DNA of 64,000 nucleotides from the IMG/VR virus record IMGVR_UViG_3300018429_000003, positions 1 to 64,000 of that record. One strand, given 5' to 3'. A program made the translations under genes and the position numbers. Of this stretch, positions 47,983 to 55,977 are shown piece by piece. Every line of letters starts with the position of its first letter. Position 1 is the stretch's first letter. A model generated the notes under the pieces. It was given only the letters and a program-made list of their open reading frames with translations. It was not told the DNA's origin and ran no database searches. This DNA is from a virus.

Positions 47983-48369
47983 TTACCAGTCGCGCTCGGT
48001 GCGAACAGCTTTGCTTACCCGATGAATCGCGAACTTTACGATCCCCCACACATCAGGCTCAGCCGACGTCTTCAAGGTTGCCGTGTCTGGCACCAGGCGC
48101 AAGCTACCGTGGTGAGCTTCAAAGAGACGGGTAATAACTAGTTGCCCGTTATGAAGAATTATTACCACGTCGCCAACGTTCGCCTCAGCGCCTTTTTCTA
48201 CAACCAGGAGATCCCCAAGGTGAATCCCCGCCTCGACTATGCCTTCGTCTTCGACGCGAATCAGGTAACACCCGTCTGAGCGGACTCCAAGGTACGCGGA
48301 GAGGTTGATACGCTCATCAGTAAAAAAGTCCCCCTCTGCTGGGGTGGGAGGACCAGCGCGATTAGTCAT
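47983..48369 (-). CDS. LexA/UmuD-fold protein without catalytic Ser/Lys
   Basis: ATG 48369 chosen; GTG 48393 adds eight residues but lies in a hairpin. The body reads YLIRVEDEGIVEAGIHLGDL, LVVEKGAEANVGDVVIILHN and GQLVITRLFEA then a beta end with VWGIVKFAIHRV, the S24 peptidase fold. In UmuD the motif is GDSM and VKKL; here Ser is Gly (EDEGI) and Lys is Thr (ITRL). No DNA-binding domain precedes it. It cannot self-cleave by the known route. Confidence 0.65.
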   Translation of the reverse strand: MTNRAGPPTPAEGDFFTDERINLSAYLGVRSDGCYLIRVEDEGIVEAGIHLGDLLVVEKGAEANVGDVVIILHNGQLVITRLFEAHHGSLRLVPDTATLKTSAEPDVWGIVKFAIHRVSKAVRTERDW

Positions 48370-48387
48370 CAGTATCAGCGGCAACAG

Positions 48388-48407
48388 GGCCACTTGGGAG
48401 AGTGGCC
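48388..48407. other. 7-bp perfect hairpin between two leftward genes
   Basis: GGCCACT and AGTGGCC flank TGGGAG (plus strand). No T run follows on the minus strand. It may regulate translation of the S24-fold protein or act as a weak attenuator. Confidence 0.4.
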
Positions 48408-48417
48408 GTAAAAGAGA

Positions 48418-48708
48418 TCAGCCCTTTTTCTTTTTTCGGGGAGTGTCTAGGTAGGTCTTTGCGCCTTTGACTGGCAGCGTTTCGCTACCATTGTCGGAAT
48501 CTGGCTTTCCGCTATTGCCGCCACCTTCGCCGCCTTCCGGCTCGAATAGCAGCCCGTCTCTTTTGAAGGCCGCAACGCCGCGCTCAAATAAAGCCAGCTC
48601 AATCTCGCTCAGCTTTCGCCGCTCCCTCTTTGCGAGGTCTGTTACGACCTGATAAAGCGACGAATAAACGCGAAAGGCAACCATTTCCGACAATCGGGCT
48701 CGCTCCAT
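48418..48708 (-). CDS. ribbon-helix-helix-type candidate repressor
   Basis: ATG 48708 gives MERARLSEMVAFRVYSSLYQ. VAFRVYSSLYQVVTDLAKRE and RRKLSEIELALFERGVAAF fit a ribbon-helix-helix domain (strand, helix, turn, helix). A Gly/Glu-rich linker and a Lys-rich end follow. A longer frame to 48825 would run through the operator and is less likely. Leftward from the operator region; candidate lysogeny repressor, by position. Confidence 0.55.
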   Translation of the reverse strand: MERARLSEMVAFRVYSSLYQVVTDLAKRERRKLSEIELALFERGVAAFKRDGLLFEPEGGEGGGNSGKPDSDNGSETLPVKGAKTYLDTPRKKKKG

Positions 48709-48740
48709 GTAGGCTACTGTACCCACTCTTTTGCCTCCGT

Positions 48741-48802
48741 CAATGTTTGCAACGAAAATACTGCTTGCAATGTTAACAATAATGTTGTAGAGTCCGCTCC
48801 CG
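48741..48802. promoter_or_regulatory. immunity-region divergent promoter/operator
   Basis: Holds TTGCAACG (48747-48754) and the 17-bp GCTTGCAATGTTAACAA (48763-48779). AATGTT recurs at 48742-48747, 48769-48774 and 48781-48786. It separates two divergent RHH-type genes. Short repeated half-sites suit RHH proteins. Confidence 0.65.
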
Positions 48803-48982
48803 ATGGCTACCAAGACTAAAAACAAAAGCGACGAGCAGAAGTTGGACGTAACGGTCGGAACCCGAATTCCGGCATGGGTGCGTGAGTTCTACGAACGCCA
48901 GGCCGACAGTGAGCGACGAAAGCTCGGCGCTGTCCTCCGTAACGTTCTTATCGACCACGCAGCAAAGAAGCGCGCCGCCTAA
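48803..48982 (+). CDS. small RHH-type regulator, Cro-position
   Basis: ATG 48803, 59 residues: LDVTVGTRIPAWVREFYERQ, ADSERRKLGAVLRNVLIDHA, basic ends. A short strand and two helices as in Arc/CopG-like proteins. First rightward gene of the early region, facing the leftward RHH gene across shared repeats. Likely controls lysis-lysogeny choice, by position. Confidence 0.55.
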   Translation: MATKTKNKSDEQKLDVTVGTRIPAWVREFYERQADSERRKLGAVLRNVLIDHAAKKRAA

Positions 48983-49118
48983 TCAGGAGAGAGGACGGAG
49001 GGACCGACTTGTAGCGTTTCGTCTGCGCCCCTCCCAGGGTCTGCCTTTGTCGAGCGTCAAGTTAATCGAAGCGCTTACCGGATACCACTGTTAGTTTTCG
49101 GGAAACTTAAGGAATCGC

Positions 49119-49598
49119 ATGGACGAAGTTGATCAATACCAGACTGAGTTGTTTCTTCACCAAACATTAGTCCGTGGCGACAAGTCCAAGCTGGCTGAAA
49201 AGCTGGGCGTGACCCTCTCGGAGATCTCGCAGCAATGTAATCCTGCTGAGACGGCCCGCAAAAGCTACTACTACCAATTTAAGCGATTTCTAACGGCACT
49301 GAAGGCGGTAAACCCACGAGCGCACGAGCTATTACTGGCGGACCTGCACTCTACTGTCGACACAGAGCCGCGCAGTCAAAACCTTTCGCAACTAGTGGCG
49401 GACGCGAGTAGAGAACATGCCGAGCTAATCGGCGCGTGCCTGGAAGCAAAGCCCGCATCGCTTCAGCTAAAAGAAGCCCTTGAGACTCAGGTAGCACTTT
49501 CCCGGGTAGTTAAGGAGTTAAACCACGTAGCCCGCAAAGGCGCACAGATAGCCCAGTTTCCGCAGAGGAAGGCTGAGCTACGGAGGAAGACACGGTGA
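49119..49598 (+). CDS. CII-like phage regulator
   Basis: 159 residues. LVRGDKSKLAEKLGVTLSEI, SQQCNPAETARKSYYYQFKR is an HTH of the phage regulatory CII-type, followed by a helical oligomerisation region. Preceded by AAGGAATCGC. Typical of the first large gene of the early rightward operon; would activate or repress lysogenic promoters. Confidence 0.6.
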   Translation: MDEVDQYQTELFLHQTLVRGDKSKLAEKLGVTLSEISQQCNPAETARKSYYYQFKRFLTALKAVNPRAHELLLADLHSTVDTEPRSQNLSQLVADASREHAELIGACLEAKPASLQLKEALETQVALSRVVKELNHVARKGAQIAQFPQRKAELRRKTR

Positions 49599-49652
49599 GG
49601 GGATGGATACCACCTGAAGAGAATCAGGCTTGGGCAAGAGCCTGAGAGGGGG

Positions 49653-49700
49653 ATCGCAAGTGGATTCAGGGGTGAGGCTACTTGCGATTCCCAAATATCA
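49653..49700 (+). repeat. inverted repeat and first copy of a 19-bp direct repeat
   Basis: ATCGCAAGT (49653-49661) and ACTTGCGAT (49680-49688) can pair. TTGCGATTCCCAAATATCA (49682-49700) recurs exactly at 50300-50318, so the copies bracket the gene at 49719. The right arm of the hairpin is part of the direct repeat. Confidence 0.7.
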
Positions 49701-49718
49701 AAGAGAGAGAGAGAAAAA

Positions 49719-50297
49719 ATGCGAGTCTTAATTGCATGTGAGTTTTCGGGGGTAGTGCGGGACGCCTTTGCTGCGCGAGGCCACAATGCGTGGTCATGCG
49801 ATCTGCTTCCGAGCGAGACGCCCGGCCAGCACATTCAGGCTGACGCGATTGAGACTGCATATCTAACTCAGGATTGGGATCTCTTAATAGCCCACCCGCC
49901 TTGCACGCACCTTGCGGTCAGCGGTGCGCGGTGGTTCAAGGATAAGCAGTCAGAGCAAGCGGACGCCTTGCGGTTCGTGGAAAAGCTGACGCTCGCGCCG
50001 ATCGGTAAAATTGCCATTGAAAACCCAATCAGCATTATCAGTTCGCGTATCCGCAAGCCTGATCAAATTATTCAGCCCTGGCAGTTCGGGCACGGCGAAA
50101 CCAAGGCTACCTGCCTGTGGCTAAAGAATCTCCCACTGCTTACGCCAACCAATATCGTTGATGGGCGAACGCCCCGAGTGCACTACGAGCCGCCGGGGGC
50201 GAATAGGTGGAAAAACAGATCGCGCACGCTTCAAGGAATCGCGGATGCGATGGCTGATCAATGGGGCGGCATTGTCTCGGCATCGGCTGCCGCGTGA
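49719..50297 (+). CDS. phage DNA-cytosine-methylase-like protein
   Basis: 192 residues. VLIACEFSGVVRDAFAARGH (motif I-like), LLIAHPPCTHLAVSGARWF (PPC), IAIENPIS (motif VI-like ENP), FGHGETKATCLWLKNLPLL and a closing RSRTLQGIADAMADQWG are those of small phage proteins related to C5 methylases. It lacks a clear target-recognition domain and is shorter than active C5 methylases. Flanked by 19-bp repeats. Confidence 0.65.
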   Translation: MRVLIACEFSGVVRDAFAARGHNAWSCDLLPSETPGQHIQADAIETAYLTQDWDLLIAHPPCTHLAVSGARWFKDKQSEQADALRFVEKLTLAPIGKIAIENPISIISSRIRKPDQIIQPWQFGHGETKATCLWLKNLPLLTPTNIVDGRTPRVHYEPPGANRWKNRSRTLQGIADAMADQWGGIVSASAAA

Positions 50298-50299
50298 GA

Positions 50300-50318
50300 T
50301 TGCGATTCCCAAATATCA
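50300..50318 (+). repeat. second copy of the 19-bp direct repeat
   Basis: Identical to 49682-49700; both lie just before a start codon (19 and 17 bases). The duplicated leader suggests insertion of a gene with its own expression signal. Confidence 0.8.
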
Positions 50319-50334
50319 GAAAAGAGGTTGAGTG

Positions 50335-50562
50335 ATGGTGATGATTGTAAACCCACGCAATAAGGCTGACGAGGCCACGATCGTAGCGGCGCGAGAGTAC
50401 ATAGCGTTCCTAGAGGAAGGCGTCAAGGCCGCACATGCGGAGCTTGATAAGGCGGGGATTGAGCGCGAAACCATCGAGTGGGAAGGCCCCATTCAGCACG
50501 TAACTGAATATCCCGTGTGCGACCGAATTAAGCTCCTAGCAGCACGGAGGGCGAAACGGTGA
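50335..50562 (+). CDS. unknown 75-residue protein
   Basis: AAAAGAGGTTGAGTG precedes ATG 50335. Helical (EATIVAAREYIAFLEEGVKA). Stop overlaps the next GTG. No family recognised. Confidence 0.5.
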   Translation: MVMIVNPRNKADEATIVAAREYIAFLEEGVKAAHAELDKAGIERETIEWEGPIQHVTEYPVCDRIKLLAARRAKR

Positions 50563-50753
50563 CACCCAGTAAACACTATCGATACCGCGTGCGCGTGCCC
50601 TACATCAGTTCAGCCGTAAAGCCTGCCCAGTACCGGCGGAACCTGCGCAGTGAACGGCGGATCGCGATGTGGAGGACAGTGGCCGTGATGTGTACCTGCG
50701 CCGCGCTTCTGTTCTTGATGTTGGCGGCTGGATTTCTGGATTGGCTTCTATGA
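50559..50753 (+). CDS. 64-residue single-pass membrane protein
   Basis: GTG 50559 overlapping the previous stop. Basic N-terminal half, then a membrane helix at about 42-63 (VAVMCTCAALLFLMLAAGFL). Could be an early membrane-acting factor. Unknown. Confidence 0.5.
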   Translation: MTPSKHYRYRVRVPYISSAVKPAQYRRNLRSERRIAMWRTVAVMCTCAALLFLMLAAGFLDWLL

Positions 50754-50821
50754 AAAGTCTTAGATACCGATTCTGGCGAGCAGTGAGACGACTTATTGGT
50801 GACGAGTTGTTTCGTTTCTAA
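50750..50821 (+). CDS. 23-residue basic micro-gene
   Basis: ATGA overlap with the previous stop; a very basic helix (LRYRFWRAVRRLIGDELFRF). Too short for family assignment; coupling supports translation. Confidence 0.35.
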   Translation: MKSLRYRFWRAVRRLIGDELFRF

Positions 50822-50830
50822 GGTGAATTT

Positions 50831-51877
50831 ATGAGCGCAGCAATTGAATCTCAGCCGATTACGGCCCCGCCACCTGATGCCCGCTCTTTAGCGGAAAAGA
50901 TGAGCGCCACCTGGGCAAAGATGGTTGCCAGCGACCGCACGCCCCCGTCGCCACGCCAGTACGTTTACGCGTCTTCTTATCGTGCCTGTGATCGCCGGAT
51001 GGTCTACGACATGACGCATCCGGACCAGGTGCAGCCCTTTAGCCCTGACACTCTGGCCAACTTCAGACGCGGTAACGACCGTGAGCGAGAGCTGCTCATC
51101 GACCTCGCGCGCGTCGGTCGGGCGAATGAGCCTCAATTCGAGATAGTCGGACAGCAGGAACGATTTGAACTGAAAGACCGTAAGGGCCGGGTTGTTATCG
51201 TCGGCAAAGTTGACTGTCGGCTTAAGTTCGGGAGAGCCAGCGCGCCGGTTGAAACGAAATCCTGGAATCCAAACACCGTCGCTCGCATACATCGCTTTGA
51301 TGACCTGTTTTTGAATCCGTGGACACGTTCCGGCGCTTACCAGCTGCTTTGTTATCTCTACGGTTCAAACGAGCCGATCGGGTTCATGATTCTTGACCGA
51401 AACGGTTTACCGCTCATTCTGCCAGTAGTCCTTTACGACCACCTGGATCTCGTAGAAGAGTTTCTTAATAAAGCTACAAAGGCAATGGACCATCGCGAGG
51501 CCGGGACTCTTCCGGACTTCCATCGGGACCCATCGGAATGTAAGCGATGTTCTTTCTTCGGCACGGCCTGCAACCCCCCATTGAAGTACGACGGCGCTCA
51601 AGTTCTGACGGATCCTGAAATCCTTCAGATGCTTGAAATCCGCGAACAGAACAAGAAGGCGGCAAAGGACTTTGAGTGGGTCGATAAGGAACTTAAAAAG
51701 CGACTTCGCGGCGTTGAGCAGGGGATAGCAGGCGGGTTTGTGTTGGCTGGAAAATGGACGGCTCAAACCTCTTACGACTTGCCGCCGGCGGTTAAAGAAG
51801 AGTTCAAGCGGACTGACCCTAAGGGGCAATTCAGACTGACAATTACTAAGGTGGATGGTCAGCCTGAGAAAGAATAA
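50831..51877 (+). CDS. Cas4/RecB-like PD-(D/E)XK exonuclease with Fe-S cluster motif
   Basis: 348 residues. Nuclease core: GKVDC (Asp128), VETKSW (Glu141, Lys143), AYQLLCYLY (Gln171). Cys53 before the core and Cys237, Cys240, Cys247 after it form the four-Cys pattern of Cas4/AddB-type iron-sulfur nucleases. It would resect double-strand ends. The adjoining gene encodes a putative annealing protein, so the pair likely acts as a phage recombination system. Confidence 0.75.
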   Translation: MSAAIESQPITAPPPDARSLAEKMSATWAKMVASDRTPPSPRQYVYASSYRACDRRMVYDMTHPDQVQPFSPDTLANFRRGNDRERELLIDLARVGRANEPQFEIVGQQERFELKDRKGRVVIVGKVDCRLKFGRASAPVETKSWNPNTVARIHRFDDLFLNPWTRSGAYQLLCYLYGSNEPIGFMILDRNGLPLILPVVLYDHLDLVEEFLNKATKAMDHREAGTLPDFHRDPSECKRCSFFGTACNPPLKYDGAQVLTDPEILQMLEIREQNKKAAKDFEWVDKELKKRLRGVEQGIAGGFVLAGKWTAQTSYDLPPAVKEEFKRTDPKGQFRLTITKVDGQPEKE

Positions 51878-51922
51878 TCACCTTAACCCAATCAAACAAT
51901 CAATAAAGCATAGGAGCAAATC

Positions 51923-53011
51923 ATGGAAACACAAACTGTTGACGGCGAGATTATCGACACGTCACAAGCTATAGACCTGCGCCACCCTGCGGCGCCTGCC
52001 ACTCTCGAGCAGATAGCCGCCCTGGGAGACGGCGGCAACGAAATTGTAAGGGCCCGCATTCAAGTTCTTCAGACCCTTCGTAAAGCGTCTATCCAAGCGA
52101 CGAACCCAGAAGACTGGCTGCTGTTTCATGCCGTGGACCGACGAACAGCTCAGGAGCGCACTGTTGCGTACCTGCAGGACGCGGGCTGTGACCGGGTGGC
52201 CTCACTTTGGGGTATTGAGGTTTTCGGTATCGGCAAACCGGAAAAGATTATAGCGAACGATGGGACTGCGAATTTTATGTACCTGGTTACCGGGAGCGGT
52301 CGGTGCTCAATTACTGGGCAGACTGTTGAAAGCGTGGAGGGAGGCCGGTCCTCGGCTGATGACTTCTGTAAGGATAAGACAGGCACAGCCCTGGAACTCG
52401 CGACTCGGAAGGCCGCGCGCGCGAACCTTGACGGGAATATCGTTCGAGAACTGACCGGGCTCAAGTCGGTGCCGTTGGAGCAGTTAAGAGAGGCATGGTC
52501 CGTTTCGAATAAGAATTCGGATAACTGCGTGAAGGCCCGCGGCTACGGAAGTAGTAACGACCAATCTAACAGTGTCGGTGCTCAGGTTGACATGAGCGCG
52601 CCGGTACCTAACTGCCCGAAATGCCAAGGGCCTATGTGGGATAACAGACTCAAGAAAGCGAGTCCGAAATCCCCGGACTTCAAATGCAAAGATAGAAGCA
52701 ACTGTGATGGCGCTGTATGGGCCGACAAGAAGCCTGCTCAGACCGTCGCGTCAAATGCGCCATCAGGCCCAGGCGATAGCGACGGTCAAGGCGTCGCTAT
52801 TAACGGCATCGCGTTCCCGGCTGACTGTAAGGCCGCGAAAACTAATCCGGTCCTGTTGTCCTCAATGCAGCAAGAAGCCAGCCGCGCGGACGCCAATCTC
52901 TATCAGCTGGTTTGGTCCAACCTGAAGACAAAGCCTAACGAAATGTCTGACGAAGCGGCGCGCCTGATGGTTGAAGTTTTACGCGCAATGCCGGACGGAG
53001 GTGGCGACTAA
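51923..53011 (+). CDS. putative single-strand annealing recombinase with zinc ribbon
   Basis: 362 residues, after TAGGAGCAAATC. The N-terminal 200 residues end in GTALELATRKAARANLDGNI and VRELTGLKSVPLEQL, a helical pattern seen in Rad52/Sak- or RecT-like phage proteins. A zinc ribbon follows (NCPKCQGPMWDNRLKKA and CKDRSNCDGAVW). The annealing role is inferred from this pattern and from the two exonucleases around it; no certain family match. Confidence 0.5.
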   Translation: METQTVDGEIIDTSQAIDLRHPAAPATLEQIAALGDGGNEIVRARIQVLQTLRKASIQATNPEDWLLFHAVDRRTAQERTVAYLQDAGCDRVASLWGIEVFGIGKPEKIIANDGTANFMYLVTGSGRCSITGQTVESVEGGRSSADDFCKDKTGTALELATRKAARANLDGNIVRELTGLKSVPLEQLREAWSVSNKNSDNCVKARGYGSSNDQSNSVGAQVDMSAPVPNCPKCQGPMWDNRLKKASPKSPDFKCKDRSNCDGAVWADKKPAQTVASNAPSGPGDSDGQGVAINGIAFPADCKAAKTNPVLLSSMQQEASRADANLYQLVWSNLKTKPNEMSDEAARLMVEVLRAMPDGGGD

Positions 53012-53232
53012 TGTCAAAACGTACATCACTGGTCCAACACGTGACCAACTTCTTTACCACGGCCGACGAAGGCGCGGTCAACGTCATGCTTGAGGTGGTC
53101 CGGCAAATCATCGCCAGCCGCTTCAAGAAAGAGGTTAAGAGGCGCGGTCCGAATAAGCCGAGGGGTAGCCAGGCTCCGAGTCTTCTGACGAATCAGGGAG
53201 ATGCACAGGGCAGTGACGCGGCGGACGCTTGA
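53011..53232 (+). CDS. unknown 73-residue basic protein
   Basis: Overlaps the preceding stop (TAATG). Helix LVQHVTNFFTTADEGAVNVM, LEVVRQIIASRFKKEVKRR, then a disordered tail. Possibly a partner of the annealing protein. No family recognised. Confidence 0.45.
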   Translation: MSKRTSLVQHVTNFFTTADEGAVNVMLEVVRQIIASRFKKEVKRRGPNKPRGSQAPSLLTNQGDAQGSDAADA

Positions 53233-53479
53233 AGCTTTGCGGGATTGCCAGAAGGCAACGACTGGCGGGCCACTCCTGAGCCTGGACCGTCCCGCATTGA
53301 AATGTGGTTGCTTGCGGGGGGCTTGCAATCACTAACGCGGGCAGGGTTTGGGGTTAAGGTTCTGCTCGCACCTTTGAAATTGCTGGCCTTCAAGTGTGAC
53401 ACGCTGGTTATGTCCCGGCTGCGTTTTACGCGACAGACATTTCGAAGGTCAGCACGTTATCGCCGATTCTTAGAGACAC
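53233..53479 (+). other. spacer without a supported gene
   Basis: About 250 bases before the second nuclease. A frame at 53245-53616 overlaps that gene and is Leu/Arg-rich without a binding site, so it was not accepted. No clear promoter, terminator or RNA structure recognised. Confidence 0.4.
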
Positions 53480-54103
53480 ATGGCCCAACTAAGAGACAAG
53501 CCCTACTTCTGGGTGACGTGGTTATCGTCGCTGCTTTCTGGCGAGGACTCCTGCGAATGGAAAGTATGGATGAAGGGCCACTATCAGGGCTTAACGAAGC
53601 TGAATCGAGACTTTGATTCAGCTCAGTGGAACGAGAACCATACCGCACTGCTGAACGACCTGAAGGAAGAGTATAGAAGCAAGTCTGCAGGTTTACTCGT
53701 TGAAGGTCAGACTTCGTGGAGGGTTGACGGAAGGACGGCAACCGTCGCGGGCAAGATGGACCTGATTACCATCAATCCAAACCTGATCATCGACGCCAAG
53801 ACAGGTAAGCGAAAAGACGCCCACGTTATGCAGATGAAGATTTACCTTCTGGCGGCACAACGCGGCGCCGTTAAGGGAGTCTCAGGGATTGCTAAAGCGG
53901 TTTTAAGGTACACCAACAGCCCAACGGTCGAAGTTTTCAGTTGTGACGATGTGTTCAAGAAACGGTTCTTTGATCTCGTCGTGCGACTTGCGGGGCCGGA
54001 ACTTGAACCGGTGCCAAGCCTGAACGAATGCAAGTTTTGTGATCTGGCTGATTGCAAGGTTCGAGCGGAAGAGAATCCGGCGGTGAAGGTGGATGAATTT
54101 TGA
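53480..54103 (+). CDS. second Cas4-like PD-(D/E)XK nuclease with Fe-S motif
   Basis: 207 residues. AGKMDLI (Asp94), IIDAKTGK (Asp105, Lys107), MQMKIYLLA (Gln118) form the nuclease core. Cys25 with Cys184, Cys187 and Cys192 (ECKFCDLADC) gives a four-Cys iron-sulfur pattern. Smaller than and distinct from the nuclease at 50831. Both flank the annealing-protein gene. Confidence 0.7.
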   Translation: MAQLRDKPYFWVTWLSSLLSGEDSCEWKVWMKGHYQGLTKLNRDFDSAQWNENHTALLNDLKEEYRSKSAGLLVEGQTSWRVDGRTATVAGKMDLITINPNLIIDAKTGKRKDAHVMQMKIYLLAAQRGAVKGVSGIAKAVLRYTNSPTVEVFSCDDVFKKRFFDLVVRLAGPELEPVPSLNECKFCDLADCKVRAEENPAVKVDEF

Positions 54104-54104
54104 A

Positions 54105-54383
54105 ATGAGCGCTCAATTCTCAAAGCTACATCAGCACCGATGCCGCGCCTGCAATGAGCCATACGACTGCTCGAACATGGATTGCAAGGCTGGCACCGTC
54201 AACTTCAGTGTTCGCAGAGAGACTTGTCCGGCCTGTAGCCAGGGACCGGGACAACTTAAGACGCGGCTCGCAGAGGGTGGTCTAACCGAAGTCTACTGCG
54301 AGACGTGCGGGGCTGTCGGTACGGCCGGGAGACGGTTGCCGGCGTGTAACGGTGAGCATCTCGACGCGGAGATCATCGCATGA
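54105..54383 (+). CDS. double zinc-ribbon protein
   Basis: ATG 54105 (or ATG 54093). CRACN, CSNMDCKAG, CPACS and CETCG pairs over 92 residues suggest two zinc ribbons. Overlaps the DUF1376 start. May bind nucleic acid in replication. Confidence 0.55.
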   Translation: MSAQFSKLHQHRCRACNEPYDCSNMDCKAGTVNFSVRRETCPACSQGPGQLKTRLAEGGLTEVYCETCGAVGTAGRRLPACNGEHLDAEIIA

Positions 54384-55192
54384 GATCGCCGGCGTTTCAG
54401 TTTTACCCGTCAAACTATCTCGGCAGCCGTGCCGTTCGCTTGATGGACGCCGAACAAAGAGGATGGTACACGCAGCTGCTTTTTGAATCCTGGGAGTCGG
54501 AGCCGCAGGCAACGCTCCCAAACGATGACGCCCTTCTCCGGGTGTTAGCAGGCGTGAACAGCCGTTCAACAGATGTTGAGCAGCGCTGGGAATTTGTTAA
54601 GTCGCAGTTCAAACAGAAAGGGAAACTCCTCTATAACAGCAGGCTTTTGGACGAGTTCGTGAAGCAAGAAGAAAACAGAGAACTAAAGAGGCGCGCAGGA
54701 AAGGCAAGTGGCGAGGCAAGGCGCACGCAGCGCGAAGTCGTTAAAACCCATCACCTTACAAGCGCGGGTAGCTCGAACGGAAGTTCAACAGGTGTTCCAG
54801 AACGTTCACTTTTCGTTCGAACAGAAGACGAGCAAAATCGAACCCTCTTATCTCTTACTCCTACTCCATCACCAAACTCTACCTTAGGGAATACTGAAGA
54901 GGCTCGCACGGCCAAGCCGCGCTCACCCAGCACACCGAAACTTTGCGATGAGGCATACCTTGACGAGCTTCAAAAAGACGAAGCTTACAAGTCACTGGAC
55001 GTTCGTCACGTCTATTCGAAGATGCTTCGCGTGTGCAAAGAGCGAGGCAAGCGGCCGACAAGGCTGAGATTGATTAACTGGCTGAATCGGGAAGATCAGC
55101 CCATGGGAAGCAATGGAACACCTAAAACAAATCGCGGAGAAAGTAGCAGAACAAGTGCTACTGAAGCAGGATTCCGCGGCTCAATTACCTAA
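54380..55192 (+). CDS. DUF1376-type replication initiator
   Basis: 270 residues. FQFYPSNYLGSRAVRLMDAE, QRGWYTQLLFESWE, ATLPNDDALLRVLAGV and a basic KRRAGKASGEARR hinge are DUF1376 features; the family supplies a winged-helix origin-binding module in temperate phages. The C-terminus is Ser/Thr/Pro-rich, then a helical end. Overlaps the helicase-loader gene. Confidence 0.8.
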   Translation: MRSPAFQFYPSNYLGSRAVRLMDAEQRGWYTQLLFESWESEPQATLPNDDALLRVLAGVNSRSTDVEQRWEFVKSQFKQKGKLLYNSRLLDEFVKQEENRELKRRAGKASGEARRTQREVVKTHHLTSAGSSNGSSTGVPERSLFVRTEDEQNRTLLSLTPTPSPNSTLGNTEEARTAKPRSPSTPKLCDEAYLDELQKDEAYKSLDVRHVYSKMLRVCKERGKRPTRLRLINWLNREDQPMGSNGTPKTNRGESSRTSATEAGFRGSIT

Positions 55193-55862
55193 CTGCATGC
55201 GCTGTTTTGATACCGGAACCGTGATGGTTCAGCGGGTCGTCGCGGACGTGGGTAGTTGGCAGGAAGCGAAGGTTTGTCGCTGCCGGCGGGCTGACGCTTA
55301 CCGAAAAGCTTTGAGCCGTGTTCCCCCGGTGTTCGGTAATCCAAAGCTCTCTCGGTTGAAGCCACGAACGGACCGCCACCCAAACCAAGCCAAGGTCATT
55401 GCTCACGTCAAAGCAAATCCTGACGCTTCGTATTTGCTGATGGGTCGAAATGGGTCCGGTAAGACGCATATTGGATGGGCATTATATCGCAGTGCTGTGG
55501 TAAGCGGGCGAGGAGTGGTTGCTTGTAGCGTGCGGGACTTACTCAACGAGTTTCGCCAGTTCGAGGTACAGGGACCAAATGCGCCGGAGACACTGCCGCG
55601 AATCACCGTGGACCAGCTCCGGAGGTCACCCGGCAAGTGGCTGCTCTTTTTGGACGAATTTGAGAAAGCGCGCCCGAGTGAGTTTGCTTCGGAGATGCTT
55701 TTCGGAGTGCTCGACGCGGCGAGGTCTTTTAAGCACCAGCTCGTGATTACCAGCAACCTCAACTGGGTGGACTTAAAGAACCATTGGAGCCGTCAAGACG
55801 TCACGTGGGGCAACAGCATCATCGAGCGCCTAAAAGATTGTTACACAGCGGAACTGTTCTAA
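55113..55862 (+). CDS. DnaC-like helicase loader ATPase
   Basis: 249 residues. A four-Cys site (Cys28, Cys31, Cys55, Cys57) precedes Walker A GRNGSGKT (111-118), Walker B LLFLDEFEK (Asp181, Glu182) and sensor-1 LVITSNLN. Loads host or phage helicase at the origin with the DUF1376 protein. Starts inside the preceding gene. Confidence 0.8.
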   Translation: MEHLKQIAEKVAEQVLLKQDSAAQLPNCMRCFDTGTVMVQRVVADVGSWQEAKVCRCRRADAYRKALSRVPPVFGNPKLSRLKPRTDRHPNQAKVIAHVKANPDASYLLMGRNGSGKTHIGWALYRSAVVSGRGVVACSVRDLLNEFRQFEVQGPNAPETLPRITVDQLRRSPGKWLLFLDEFEKARPSEFASEMLFGVLDAARSFKHQLVITSNLNWVDLKNHWSRQDVTWGNSIIERLKDCYTAELF

Positions 55863-55865
55863 CTC

Positions 55866-55977
55866 ATGACTTCCGAACCACAAACAGACCAGCGCGCGGC
55901 GTACCTAAGATTCCTCGAGGGGAAGCGCGTCGAGATCGAAGCGTCAGGCTTTGCGGACTGTGGTATAATTACTGGAA
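55866..55977 (+). pseudogene. displaced N-terminal remnant of the helicase gene
   Basis: ATG 55866 is 3 bases after the loader stop. Bases 55902-55952 encode YLRFLEGKRVEIEASGF, which aligns with YADFLSSKRVDISPSGF at the start of the helicase gene (56432-56482). After this the frame loses similarity and the HNH gene begins. The helicase gene therefore probably once began here. Confidence 0.7.
55961..55977 (+). promoter_or_regulatory. extended -10 promoter of the HNH gene
   Basis: TGGTATAAT (55961-55969) is an extended -10 element; the ATG follows 8 bases after it and there is no separate ribosome binding site. Such a start gives an almost leaderless message. Confidence 0.55.

Noticed and set aside
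53245-53616. Rightward 123-codon frame before the second nuclease
   Set aside because: Overlaps the nuclease for over 130 bases, lacks a binding site and has shadow-type composition.
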